The notes: generated from the sequence alone by a model not told the origin. DNA of 58,550 bases from Haloarcula nitratireducens (GCF_019599505.1 NZ_RKLT01000020.1:1-58550), one strand, 5' to 3'; numbered from the stretch's first letter, positions 16,829 through 24,431 are shown. Made by a program: numbers and translations.

Positions 16829-17419
16829 ATGAACCGACGCCGAGCTGACGCAGGTATCGGATTGCTCATCGCTGCCGTCCTCCTCGTCGGCGGTGCGCTC
16901 AGCTGGCGGGCGTATCAGCAGCAGCGAGCCTTCGACCAGATGGGATCGATGATGGGAACGTCGATGGGGACCGTCCACGGGACGAATCCGCTCTGGTACG
17001 TTCTCGGGACGTTGCTCGTCGCCGCTGTCGTCGGTGGCATCTATCTCACCGTCCGCGACGACCTCTCAGTAGCTGCGAGTGCTCAACCGTTGAACGAGTC
17101 ATCGAGCGCGGCCAGCGAGGAGGTCGACGGCTCACCGCAGAGTGACGTTCAACCGGACGGCGCGCTCAACCCGGAAGAGCAGCCCCAGACTCGTGTCCTC
17201 GACCTCCTGCCGGACGACGAACGCCGGGTTCTCGAACCGGTGCTCTCCTCGCCCGGCATCACACAGATCGAACTGCGGGATCGCTCGGACTTCTCGAAGA
17301 GCAAGGTGAGCCAGACAGTGAGTGCCCTCGAAAAGCGCGGCCTGTTGTACCGCGAACGGCAGGGACGGACGTATCGCGTCTATCCGAGCGAGGACTTACA
17401 GCAGAATCAGGCCCAGTAG
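16829..17419 (+). CDS. Membrane-anchored winged-helix regulator (DUF7343-like)
   Basis: 196 residues. Two N-terminal membrane helices (about residues 8-26, IGLLIAAVLLVGGALSW, and 54-76, LWYVLGTLLVAAVVGGIYLT) with a Met/Gly-rich external loop (MGSMMGTSMGTVHGTN) between them. A disordered acidic linker leads to a cytoplasmic winged helix (about 125-190: LPDDERRVLEPVLSSPGITQ, SDFSKSKVSQTVSALEKRGL, YRERQGRTYRVYP). The Met-rich extracytoplasmic loop suggests direct sensing of soft metals such as Cu(I), an inference. The neighbourhood (CopZ, Met/His-rich protein, SHOCT, DUF4396) supports that. The start codon could be slightly different, but ATG 16829 precedes the helix naturally. Confidence 0.8.
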   Translation: MNRRRADAGIGLLIAAVLLVGGALSWRAYQQQRAFDQMGSMMGTSMGTVHGTNPLWYVLGTLLVAAVVGGIYLTVRDDLSVAASAQPLNESSSAASEEVDGSPQSDVQPDGALNPEEQPQTRVLDLLPDDERRVLEPVLSSPGITQIELRDRSDFSKSKVSQTVSALEKRGLLYRERQGRTYRVYPSEDLQQNQAQ

Positions 17420-17735
17420 CGCCGCGCGATCGGGAAAACCGAAAGCACCGGTCGGCAGCGTGGGGGCGCTCGCCGTATGCCCGATTGCCGATCGAGCCCG
17501 CGCTGTGAAACCAGTAGGCGGATATGAAGAAGACCGTCGCGAGGACGTTCAGAACCATCTCGTAGTTCGTTCTCGGTTTCGACTTCGGCGATCCGGGCAC
17601 TCGATGGATCCGGGACGGATCCCGCTCCGGGGAAGGGGAAGTAGATGACAAAGCCCGTGAGCACGGCCGAGACGAGGATCGTCCCCGAGCATTCCCCGCT
17701 CGGACCACTGCTTGTCGGCGAGCGCCTTCCACCTC
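17420..17735 (-). pseudogene. DUF2231-like membrane protein remnant
   Basis: Two minus-strand frames carry adjoining membrane-like pieces: AVLTGFVIYFPFPGAGS (near 17625-17665) and NYEMVLNVLATVFFISAYWF (near 17515-17575) followed by HSAGSIGNRA. The combination of a short luminal helix, a linker and MVLNVLATVFF...YWxHS resembles haloarchaeal DUF2231-type membrane proteins. A frame change sits between the two pieces and the rest is degraded. It is read as a broken gene with modest confidence. Confidence 0.4.
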
Positions 17736-17921
17736 TAGCCTTGGTCCTATCTCGTCAGAAGGGGGTAGGCGTTACCCGAACGACTTTGAGCCAGGTGAAC
17801 GGTTCTATTCCTGAGAAACGTTTAGATTGCTCTATACACGTTCTCGAACGTTCTCCTACGTGGGTTCACACCCATCGCGCTAACTCTCGAGCGGTTCTAC
17901 GAGTAACTGAGGCGAAGCACA

Positions 17922-18218
17922 ATGACCAACATCACCATCGGCCGCTGGCTGCTCGCGGCGCTCGCGATCGTCGGACTCGCGTTCGTCCCGGGTTTGGTCA
18001 GCGCACACGGCACCACAACGACTGCAGACGACGCGCCCCCGTACAATGAGACCGCCGACGACTGGGCGACCTGGATGGAAGGCCACACGACCGACCACAT
18101 GGGTCCCGGTATCGTCGAGTGGATGGAATCCCACACGGGTGAGACCGTCGACGAGATGACCCAGGACATGGGTGACGACGACCACGACCGCGGGATGCAT
18201 GGACAGGGCCACTGCTGA
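17922..18218 (+). CDS. Small secreted Met/His-rich protein
   Basis: 98 residues. A clear Sec-type signal peptide (GRWLLAALAIVGLAFVPGLVSA, cleavage after SAHG-like site near residue 27) is followed by a short acidic mature domain with Trp-Met and His pairs: TWMEGHTTDHMGPG, EWMESHTGETVDEMTQDM, and a C-terminal DDDHDRGMHGQGHC. The His/Met spacing suggests binding of copper or another soft metal outside the membrane. Similar small proteins sit next to SHOCT-domain and P-ATPase genes in haloarchaea. Function is inferred from composition and position only. Confidence 0.7.
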   Translation: MTNITIGRWLLAALAIVGLAFVPGLVSAHGTTTTADDAPPYNETADDWATWMEGHTTDHMGPGIVEWMESHTGETVDEMTQDMGDDDHDRGMHGQGHC

Positions 18219-18279
18219 CGACTCCTGACCGTCCCGTACGAATCGGACGCTCACCCACACTCCCCACCAGTTCACGATT

Positions 18280-18625
18280 ACGACGCAATTCGCTCCTCAC
18301 CTCGGACGCACTGCTCGTCGACTCGTGCTACTCGTCGTCCCGTTGCTAGTCGCGACGACGGGTACGGCTGCGGCCTACGGTGCCGGGAGTTCCGGCGGCG
18401 GCACGATGGGCGGTGGGGACTCTTCGGCAGCGGAATGGGCCTCTGGAGGCGTCTCTGGCTGGGGCTGTTACTCCTGATTCCGCTCTATCTCATCTTCGCG
18501 TCGCGAGGCGTGGCGGAGTCGGAACTCGCGAACGGCCGCTGTCGATTCTTCGAGAGCGCTACGCGCGTGGTGACCTCTCCGAGGACGAATTTGAACGGCG
18601 GCGAACACTGGAACGCGTCGAGTGA
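18280..18625 (+). pseudogene. SHOCT-domain membrane protein, frameshifted
   Basis: Three frames in series reconstruct a haloarchaeal SHOCT protein. First a signal/TM segment (RRLVLLVVPLLVATTGTAAA, about 18313-18372) with a GSSGGGTMGGG loop. Then, in another frame, LFGSGMGLWRRLWLGLLLLI and PLYLIFAS. Then, in a third frame, the SHOCT motif RPLSILRERYARGDLSEDEF ending at 18625. At least two frameshifts separate them and no start ATG is evident. In intact relatives this protein follows the Met/His-rich secreted protein, as it does here. Confidence 0.6.
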
Positions 18626-18633
18626 ATACGCCC

Positions 18634-19419
18634 TCAGTCGGCCGCCGTACTCCGGCCGCCACTGGGACTGCCGTCCATCTCGGCCGGGTTGCCCATTCCC
18701 TCTTTCACGCCGGCAGCGATGAGCGCGACGTTGACGGGGTAGGCGGCGAAGAACCCGATGGTCAGCGAGAACAGCAGGGCCGTCCAGAACAGCGGCGTCG
18801 TCCAGCCCGCCTCACCGGCCAGCAGCAGGTCGGTGCCGATGGCGACGATTTCCATGATGGTGATGCTGGGCGTCTCGCTCCAGATGGCGTCCCACATCGC
18901 TTCCTTGAAGCCGACACCCTCCTGCAGCAGTGGGCCCACGGTCAACGCGAACCCGCCGACGAACGCCAGCGTGAACGTTAGCGCGACCACCCAGAGCGTC
19001 GAGAAACTGAGGATGATGGTCGCGGAAGTGATGCCGATCACCTCACCGATTCCGCACCCGGAGTAGCAGTGCGAAGTCGAGCGGAAGCCCTGTTTCCACA
19101 GCGAATCGCTGTCGAGCTGTGTTCGGCCCGTCAACCAGTACACGCCGAGGCCGAACAGCCCGGAGTAGGCGATGACGAGCGACCAGACGAACTTCATGAG
19201 CGACGGGATGTTCTGATTGTATTTCTCGAAGTCCCACCACAGTACGCCCAGTGAAACGATATTGACTGTAAGCCAGATACCCAGCGTCCACCCGCTCGAC
19301 AGGATCGGCTTGATGACATCTCGAGCGGGCGCGAGCGTCCGCTCGATCTGGTGTGCCCATTGGAGCGCCCACTCCGGGACGGGCGAACTCGCCAGTGCCA
19401 GTATTGGTTGTTCCAACAT
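18634..19419 (-). CDS. DUF4396 membrane protein
   Basis: 261 residues with about six membrane segments. The family signature is visible as SHCYSGCGIGEVIG (about residues 116-129), a His-Cys-x3-Cys motif at the mouth of a helix, plus WWDFEKYNQNIPSLMKFVW and FFAAYPVNVALIAAGVKEGM near the end. DUF4396 proteins often accompany copper or multicopper-oxidase genes, and the HC-x3-C motif hints at metal handling, but no activity is established. It is convergent with the SHOCT remnant, 9 bp apart. Start ATG 19419 begins the family region. Confidence 0.8.
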   Translation of the reverse strand: MLEQPILALASSPVPEWALQWAHQIERTLAPARDVIKPILSSGWTLGIWLTVNIVSLGVLWWDFEKYNQNIPSLMKFVWSLVIAYSGLFGLGVYWLTGRTQLDSDSLWKQGFRSTSHCYSGCGIGEVIGITSATIILSFSTLWVVALTFTLAFVGGFALTVGPLLQEGVGFKEAMWDAIWSETPSITIMEIVAIGTDLLLAGEAGWTTPLFWTALLFSLTIGFFAAYPVNVALIAAGVKEGMGNPAEMDGSPSGGRSTAAD

Positions 19420-19821
19420 AGAAGGTCTCTATGTGCCTCCTGACTTTTTGAGTTCTGGCTTGAATGAACAGCCTCAAAATCGAGATTTCTTTTGATTCTA
19501 AAACTCTAAGTATCACCCATGGTCTACGAGACCGGCGACGGCAGTGTCGTCGTCAGTGTGGTTGACCCCCGTTCGTGGCATGATCACTCATCCCACTGCT
19601 GACGAATTAGGTTGCTCCCGGTTCTTGCAGCTGCCACACAGCCGCGGCAGCAGCAAGGCAGTACCACTGCGTCCAATAGCGCTCGAGAAACGGGATATTG
19701 AGGTATAGTACACTGACGGTTGTACCAGCCGAGAAAGAGAAGTATTGTGTCTCTCTGTTGTGATGAAGACTATCGAGAAACGCGGCCAGAGGACAAGATT
19801 CATGCTGGCCTATGACTCGTG
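19420..19821. other. Intergenic region containing a copy of the dispersed repeat
   Basis: About 400 bp between DUF4396 and TVP38 genes. It holds the most diverged copy of a repeat family (about 19551-19680) also seen at 23531-23706 and 24600-24807. A short open frame starting MVYETGDGSVVV at about 19520 stops after 27 residues and is not called. An 11-bp arm-rich sequence near 19418-19436 (ATAGAAGGTCTCTAT) borders the DUF4396 start. Confidence 0.4.
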
Positions 19822-20520
19822 ATGAAACGAATGCGTGTCTTCTCCTCCAGAGCTGACCTCCGGCGCGGAGTGGTGGGACTCGCTCTCTTGCTTATCGCAT
19901 TCGTGGCTGCATATCTTGGTGCTCGTCAGTACGCACCGTTTATTTTCGATGTTCAGGCACTCCGTGAGTGGATCAGCCAGTTTGGTGTTTTCGCGCCACT
20001 CGTTTTCGTTTTTATCCAAGCCCTGCAAGTCGTCGTCGCTCCAGTGCCTGGACAGATCGTCGCACTCGTCGCTGGATACCTGTTCGGCCCGGTCGCGGGA
20101 ACCGTATACAGTCTTACCGGTGTGTTGCTGGGCAGTGCAGTCGCGTTCAGTCTTGCTAAGCGGTTTGGGCGACCGATGGTCGAACGTCTGCTTCACGAAG
20201 ATGTGATGACCCGCTTCGATGGGTTCGTCGACCGGGTCGGCATTCCGGGGTTGTTAGCATTCGTACTCATTCCCGGGCTCCCAGATGACGCAATCTGTTT
20301 TCTGAGTGGCCTTACGACATGGCGACTCCGAACGTTTCTCGCCGTTATTATCGTCGGCCGCCTCCCGGCATACGTTATTACCGTCTACGCCGGCGGTGAG
20401 CTGGCCAATGGACAGGTCATCTCGGCAGTAGCGTTGATCGGCGCTGTTGTCCTCTTTTCTGTGATCGGCTATCAGAAACAGGATGCGATCCGAGAACTGA
20501 TTCAGCAGGTTGGGTCCTGA
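19822..20520 (+). CDS. TVP38/TMEM64 (VTT/DedA-like) membrane protein
   Basis: 232 residues from ATG 19822 (GTG 19819 also possible). About five membrane segments, with the VTT-domain signature FIQALQVVVAPVPGQIVALVAGYLFG followed by AGTVYSLTGVLLGSAVAFSL and the reentrant loop region FVLIPGLPDDAICFLSGLT. The conserved Gly-x8-Gly and Pro-Gly-x-Pro-Asp patterns of TVP38 proteins are present. Members are implicated in lipid scrambling or metal resistance; merB-linked relatives also exist. The gene is alone, just after the metal-response group. Confidence 0.85.
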   Translation: MKRMRVFSSRADLRRGVVGLALLLIAFVAAYLGARQYAPFIFDVQALREWISQFGVFAPLVFVFIQALQVVVAPVPGQIVALVAGYLFGPVAGTVYSLTGVLLGSAVAFSLAKRFGRPMVERLLHEDVMTRFDGFVDRVGIPGLLAFVLIPGLPDDAICFLSGLTTWRLRTFLAVIIVGRLPAYVITVYAGGELANGQVISAVALIGAVVLFSVIGYQKQDAIRELIQQVGS

Positions 20521-20749
20521 GTTCCTCTTCGAGTGGCGTCGTTGACGTCGTCGGCGCGTCAGCATAAGGGGTTGCTTATCTGCTAACCAACGGTTGCCTG
20601 TATTATCCGGGGCTTGTTGGTTAGCTAGTGATTCTTCAATACGGCATCTATACTTTCAAAACAAACTACTACCCAACAACGGCCACTAGCAGTGGTTAGT
20701 TTTGAGAGTGTCAATCCAATCCGATGATAACGGCGAGGGCAACAATCGA

Positions 20750-20856
20750 TGACGGAAGTTTAGTCGAAACGGATGGGGTACTCGTGTTCAAGCGCGTCAT
20801 AGATGTCGCGATTCGACTCACGGTCGGCCATTGCGACACGTCGAACTAATTCCCGA
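20750..20856. repeat. Long-distance duplicated segment, copy 1
   Basis: Roughly 107 bp that recur in the same orientation at 54033-54142 with about 90% identity by eye. It covers the C-terminal half of the small frameshifted gene and about 15 bp past its stop. Homology ends abruptly within the gene at the TCCCGA near 20856. Confidence 0.65.
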
Positions 20857-20917
20857 CGAATGTCGTTCCTCACTTCGTCAAGCGGGGAGGCGGAGTCGGT
20901 CAGTCCTCAGTGGCCAT
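20760..20917 (-). pseudogene. Small protein gene (about 51 aa) with 2-nt frameshift
   Basis: The minus strand reads MATED from ATG 20917, then, after removing two bases, TDSASPLDEVRNDIRRELVR, RVAMADRESNRDIYDALEHE and YPIRFD with TAA at 20760-20762. The composition (Arg/Asp/Glu helix) is that of a genuine small haloarchaeal protein. The last 110 bases are repeated at 54033-54142, where the frame is also broken. I do not recognise a family. Confidence 0.4.
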
Positions 20918-20975
20918 ATCCGAGGGGATGTCCTGCATGCGATTACTCGTTTCTCAATCCAGCATCTTGCTGGTA

Positions 20976-21012
20976 TTCCACCCCTGGTGGAAGCCCCGCC
21001 GTTCACGGCGGG
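20976..21012 (+). ncRNA. Tandem hairpins resembling an IS200/IS605 right end or TnpB reRNA scaffold
   Basis: Two adjoining perfect hairpins: TTCCACC-CCT-GGTGGAA (20976-20992) and CCCGCCG-TTCA-CGGCGGG (20995-21012). The string AAGCCCCGCCGTT followed by the GC-rich stem is what I associate with the right ends of haloarchaeal IS200/IS605 elements, where the structured end is also the 3' scaffold of the TnpB guide RNA. No TnpB or TnpA gene remains nearby, so this would be a solo end. A transcription terminator is the alternative, but there is no T-run. Confidence 0.4.
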
Positions 21013-21091
21013 CGAGGATGGCACGTCGAAACAACGAGTCCAGTGGTCACCTCAACGACTGGCGGATAGTCCGGTGGGGCTACGGGACGCG

Positions 21092-21784
21092 TCAGATCGG
21101 TAGGGCACGAGTCGCCGTCGCTTTGAACGTCGCGACGACAGGGTCGCCGGGGGAGAGAGACAGTTCTTCAAGCGAATCGCGTGTGACTAACACCGGCAGC
21201 GAAAACTCCCCCGCGACATCCACGACGACTCGGCCGGTTGTCTCCCGTCGCTGCACGTGGTCGACCGTCCCCTCGAATCGATTGCGTGCGCTGGTCGCCC
21301 CCGCTGGGGGCGCCGACGCCGGGCTGTGGAGGGTGATGGCATCGGCCCTGAGGACGACGTGGACTGTTGGGCCGCCGTCCGAGACAAGTGCGCGAACGGT
21401 CCCGGCCGCGGTTTCGACCGTCGCCAGTTCGCCATCACGAGCGACGACCGTTCCGGAGATGGCCACTTCCTCGACTGACGCCGTGTCTTCAAGTGCCGCT
21501 TGGAGGCGAGCAAATTTCGTGAGGAGGTCGCGACCGTCGTCAGTCAGTTGACTCCCGCCGCCGCCGTCGCCCCCACGGCGACGTTTTACAATCGGTCCGA
21601 GCTCGGACTCGAGCGCCGTGATGCGCTTCTGCACTCGTGAGTACGAGCGTCCGAGAGACGACGCCGCGGCATTCAGTGACCCCTCGTCGTCGATGGCCCG
21701 GAGTAACGCTGCGTCATCCTCATTGAACGTGTCCGACCCGATTCGGAGGTGGGCTTCGAAGCCAGCGTCCATACGGGTGTCCAC
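21092..21784 (-). CDS. modE: ModE-family regulator with TOBE (molybdate-binding) domain
   Basis: 230 residues. The N-terminal LysR-like winged helix is of ModE type: DDAALLRAIDDEGSLNAAAS, SLGRSYSRVQKRITALESEL and KRRRGGDGGGGSQLTDDGRD (residues about 20-90). A C-terminal TOBE domain follows: RNRFEGTVDHVQRRETTGRV, SLPVLVTRDSLEELSLSPGD, VVATFKATATRAL. This is a regulator that binds DNA when loaded with molybdate or tungstate. It is divergent from wtpA, with an E. coli-like ModE box between them. Two starts, 21784 and 21772 (MDAGFE), are possible. The regulated target is very probably wtpAB and itself. Confidence 0.85.
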   Translation of the reverse strand: MDTRMDAGFEAHLRIGSDTFNEDDAALLRAIDDEGSLNAAASSLGRSYSRVQKRITALESELGPIVKRRRGGDGGGGSQLTDDGRDLLTKFARLQAALEDTASVEEVAISGTVVARDGELATVETAAGTVRALVSDGGPTVHVVLRADAITLHSPASAPPAGATSARNRFEGTVDHVQRRETTGRVVVDVAGEFSLPVLVTRDSLEELSLSPGDPVVATFKATATRALPI

Positions 21785-21793
21785 GGGCCGAAA

Positions 21794-21819
21794 TCGTTAT
21801 GTCTGTTTCGGCATAACGA
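21794..21819. promoter_or_regulatory. ModE box (TCGTTATG-N10-CATAACGA)
   Basis: A perfect 8-bp inverted repeat with a 10-bp spacer lies in the 41-bp gap between modE and wtpA, 10 bp from the modE start and 7 bp from the wtpA start. It resembles the E. coli ModE operator (ATCGTTATATA...TACATAACGAT type). It overlaps where both leaderless core promoters must be, which fits repression of both genes by metal-loaded ModE. Confidence 0.7.
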
Positions 21820-21825
21820 CGGGCT

Positions 21826-22722
21826 ATGGATTACTCACGGCGGCAGGTTCTCGGGGCGCTGGGGGCCGGGAGCGTCCTCGTCGGGGGGTTTGCGGTGTCC
21901 AGCGGCCGACAGCGGAATGATGTCTCTATCCTCGCGGCCGGAAGCCTGAACGACGCGCTCGAAAACGGCCTCCGGGCGGACGTGGCGGTGCCCCTCAGAG
22001 TGGAGGCACACGGGTCCGCTCGGGTCGCTCGCCTCGTGGCGGACGAACAGAAAGACCCCGACATCGTCTCGGTCGCGGACGCCGCGCTGTTCGATTCACC
22101 GCTCGACCCGGCGTGGTTCTGCGAGTTCGCGACGAACTCGCTCGTCGTCGCCTACAATCCTGAGACCGAAGGCGGGCGGAGAGTCGCCGACGCTGGGAGC
22201 GACGGGTGGTATCGATCGCTGTCGGACGGGTCGGTCACGCTTGGCCGCACCGACCCGGACCTGGATCCTCTCGGCTACCGGACGCTGTTCATGCTCGACC
22301 TCGCGACGAACCACTACGGGACCGATTCCGACCTCCGGACGGTGGTTCCCCAGCGCAGTCGGACGTACCCGGAGACGCGACTCGTCAGTCAGTTCGAGAC
22401 GGGATCGATAGACGCGGCGGTCACGTATCGAAACATGGCCGTCGAACGTGGTTACGAATATCTCGACCTCCCCCCGGAGATCGACCTGAGCGACCCCCGC
22501 TACACCGATCGGTACGCGACGACGAGCTACGAACTGCCGAGTGGAAAGACAGTTCGGGGTGGAGTCATCAGGTACGCCGCGACTGCCCGCGATCGGCGTC
22601 AGTCCGTCGCCGACGTCTTCGAGACGCACGTGACGGGCGACTACCTGACCGATTTCGGCTTCGCCGTCCCTAACGACTACCCTCGATACACGGACAATGT
22701 CCCTGACGCGTTCACGGACTGA
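21826..22722 (+). CDS. wtpA: Molybdate/tungstate-binding protein WtpA-like
   Basis: 298 residues with a twin-arginine-like start (MDYSRRQVLGALGAGSVLVG; RR at 5-6) but no lipobox Cys, so it may be a Tat substrate held by its uncleaved signal helix. Mature part shows the type-II periplasmic fold of the ModA/WtpA group: SILAAGSLNDALENG, VEAHGSARVARLVADEQKDP, DIVSVADAALF, FATNSLVVAYNPETEGG, VTLGRTDPDLDPLGYRTLFM, and SIDAAVTYRNMAVERGYEYL. The GRTDPDLDPLGYR segment is characteristic of archaeal WtpA. Adjacent permease and ModE box agree. Specificity between molybdate and tungstate is not readable. Confidence 0.85.
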   Translation: MDYSRRQVLGALGAGSVLVGGFAVSSGRQRNDVSILAAGSLNDALENGLRADVAVPLRVEAHGSARVARLVADEQKDPDIVSVADAALFDSPLDPAWFCEFATNSLVVAYNPETEGGRRVADAGSDGWYRSLSDGSVTLGRTDPDLDPLGYRTLFMLDLATNHYGTDSDLRTVVPQRSRTYPETRLVSQFETGSIDAAVTYRNMAVERGYEYLDLPPEIDLSDPRYTDRYATTSYELPSGKTVRGGVIRYAATARDRRQSVADVFETHVTGDYLTDFGFAVPNDYPRYTDNVPDAFTD

Positions 22723-23506
22723 CGGCGCTGGCCGTCGGTTCGACTGGCTGTCGGTCACGTTCGTACTGGGCGGTCTGTTACTCTGTTACTACGTCGTTCC
22801 GCTCCTCGCGCTCCTGTTTAGTCAACCGCCCAGCGTCATCATCGGCCAGCTGACCGACCCGGCGGTCGTCTCCGCGGCGACGACTTCGTTGACGGGGGCG
22901 TCGATCAGTACCACGTTCGGCGCGCTGTTCGGCCTGCCGCTCGCCTACTGGCTGGCGCGGGTGCGCGGGCGGTTGCAGACGCTCGTGACGGCGTTCGTCG
23001 TCCTTCCGCTCGTCCTCCCGCCCATCGTCAGCGGGATGGTCCTGCTGACAGTCGTCGGGCCCAACACCGCGCTCGGGAGCCTCGCGGCGGAGAACGGGTT
23101 TCCGCTGACCGGCTCGCTTGCGGGGGTCGTCCTGGCGCAGTCGTTCGTTTCCTCGCCTTTCGTCGTCGTCACCGCCAAGGCGGCATTCGAGGGCGTCGAC
23201 CGGCATCTCGAAGACGCGTCCCGGTCGCTCGGCGAGAGTCGACTGGGGACACTTCGGCGGGTAACGTTCCCGCTCGCGTGGCCGGGGATCGTCGCCGGCG
23301 TCACGCTGGCGTTCGCCCGATCGCTTGGCGAGTTCGGTGCGACGATGATGCTCGCGTACTACCCGCGGACGATGCCGGTCCAGATATGGACCTCCTTCAC
23401 CACGCAGGGACTAGAGACTGCCTTCGCCGTCGCCGTCGTTCTCATCGGCATTGCCGTCGCGACGCTCGTCGTACTCACCGCCCTCGGGACGAACCCGCTG
23501 GAGTGA
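22697..23506 (+). CDS. wtpB: Molybdate/tungstate ABC permease WtpB-like
   Basis: 269 residues; the ATG at 22697 overlaps the wtpA end by 26 bp, so the two are translationally coupled. Six membrane segments with the ABC-permease EAA loop: EGVDRHLEDASRSLGESRLGTLRRVTFPLA (about residues 172-200), the site that contacts the ATPase. The final helices read FARSLGEFGATMMLAYYPRT, a FGATMM pattern typical of ModB/WtpB/CysT permeases. The ATPase gene expected third in the operon (wtpC) is absent: the next 280 bp hold only repeat sequence, then an unrelated toxin-antitoxin pair on the other strand. Confidence 0.85.
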   Translation: MSLTRSRTDGAGRRFDWLSVTFVLGGLLLCYYVVPLLALLFSQPPSVIIGQLTDPAVVSAATTSLTGASISTTFGALFGLPLAYWLARVRGRLQTLVTAFVVLPLVLPPIVSGMVLLTVVGPNTALGSLAAENGFPLTGSLAGVVLAQSFVSSPFVVVTAKAAFEGVDRHLEDASRSLGESRLGTLRRVTFPLAWPGIVAGVTLAFARSLGEFGATMMLAYYPRTMPVQIWTSFTTQGLETAFAVAVVLIGIAVATLVVLTALGTNPLE

Positions 23507-23530
23507 CTTCTGATACCAGTCTTAAGAGTC

Positions 23531-23706
23531 CGTTACATCCGTTGTGAACCACGATTTGGGACTGGTCGCTCCGTTTGGATGACGACCACTCACTCCACCC
23601 CTGCAAGAAGAGGGTCGTTCCCGGTTCCTGCAGCTACCAAACAGCAATGTCAGCGGCGACAGGGCACGTGCCACCGCGTTCAATACTTTGGGTCTGTGCC
23701 GATTTG
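23531..23706. repeat. Dispersed repeat, copy 2
   Basis: About 175 bp closely matching 24600-24807 in the same orientation, including an uninterrupted identical stretch of more than 30 bases around 23645-23680. It contains the arms of a partly conserved hairpin (near 23563-23590). It immediately follows wtpB, at the place where the ATPase gene is expected, and no coding frame is apparent. Confidence 0.7.
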
Positions 23707-23791
23707 ATTGTCAACCCAGGCTATATCCGTTCTTTTCCGAGGTAACGGTAAGAATGAACCACCGATTAATTTGGCTCTCAACCAGCTCGAA

Positions 23792-24136
23792 TCAGGCCCA
23801 CGCGTCAAGTTCCTCACGACCCCTGAATGCATTTCGACTCGGATAGGTATCGACCATCGAGATGAGGGCGGACGCGACGTGATACGCGGGCATCGTGTCG
23901 TCATGAAGAAGCACAACACCAGTGTGGGTCTCACTCGAGAGCGCGCCGAAATCCTTCACGTCACTGGTGACGACGATGAGCTCGTGTTCACGAGCGTAGG
24001 GGAGGACGTCGTCTTCATCATCGGCTCCCTGCCCAACTGTATCCCGAACGTGGACTGCGAACAGTCCCTCTTTGTCGAGATACGTGGCTACTTTCGGATC
24101 GATATTTTCGTCGAGAAGAAACCGCCACGCCGCCAT
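23792..24136 (-). CDS. DUF5615 PIN-like toxin
   Basis: 114 residues, the Mut7-C/DUF5615 PIN-like fold: start WRFLLDENIDPKVATYLDKE (acidic LLDEN active-site strand), then VRDTVGQGADDEDDVLPYAR, EHELIVVTSDVKDFGALSSE (second acidic site TSDxxDF) and a C-terminal GVVLLHDD. Proteins of this group pair with DUF433 antitoxins and are expected to be RNases. Here the DUF433 gene ends one base before this start, so the pair is a translationally linked operon. All the key acidic residues are visible. Confidence 0.8.
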   Translation of the reverse strand: MAAWRFLLDENIDPKVATYLDKEGLFAVHVRDTVGQGADDEDDVLPYAREHELIVVTSDVKDFGALSSETHTGVVLLHDDTMPAYHVASALISMVDTYPSRNAFRGREELDAWA

Positions 24137-24137
24137 T

Positions 24138-24431
24138 TCACGCGGTATCCGGTTCGACGCCCTCGGGACGCTCGATTGAGGCCCGGAACGCCTCCATCAG
24201 TTCGTCGCGGGCAGCTTCGACGTCGCTCATTTCTCGTGGGTGGTCGTGATAGTACGCGAGTGCGTGGTAGACGTCCGCGACATCTAGGTCGTATCGGTCG
24301 GCAACTGTTTCGGGATCGATGCCGCGCTTTTCGACCAGTGCGTACACTTGGCGGACGCTGATACGATGTCCCGTGATGTGGGGTTCGTCCATGAGTTCGT
24401 GGGCAATACGGCGAGACTCTCGTTCAGCCAT
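24138..24431 (-). CDS. DUF433 antitoxin
   Basis: 97 residues from ATG 24431 (MAERESRRIAHELMDEPHIT); an ATG at 24437 is equally usable. The DUF433 signature is clear: EPHITGHRISVRQVYALVEK, RGIDPETVADRYDLDVADVY and HALAYYHDHPREM. DUF433 has a small helix-turn-helix-like fold and acts as antitoxin and likely autorepressor. The C-terminal acidic helix (VEAARDELMEAFRASIERPE) would bind the toxin. A TATA-like sequence (ACTATACTGAT, about 24438-24450 on the complement) lies close upstream. Confidence 0.8.
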   Translation of the reverse strand: MAERESRRIAHELMDEPHITGHRISVRQVYALVEKRGIDPETVADRYDLDVADVYHALAYYHDHPREMSDVEAARDELMEAFRASIERPEGVEPDTA

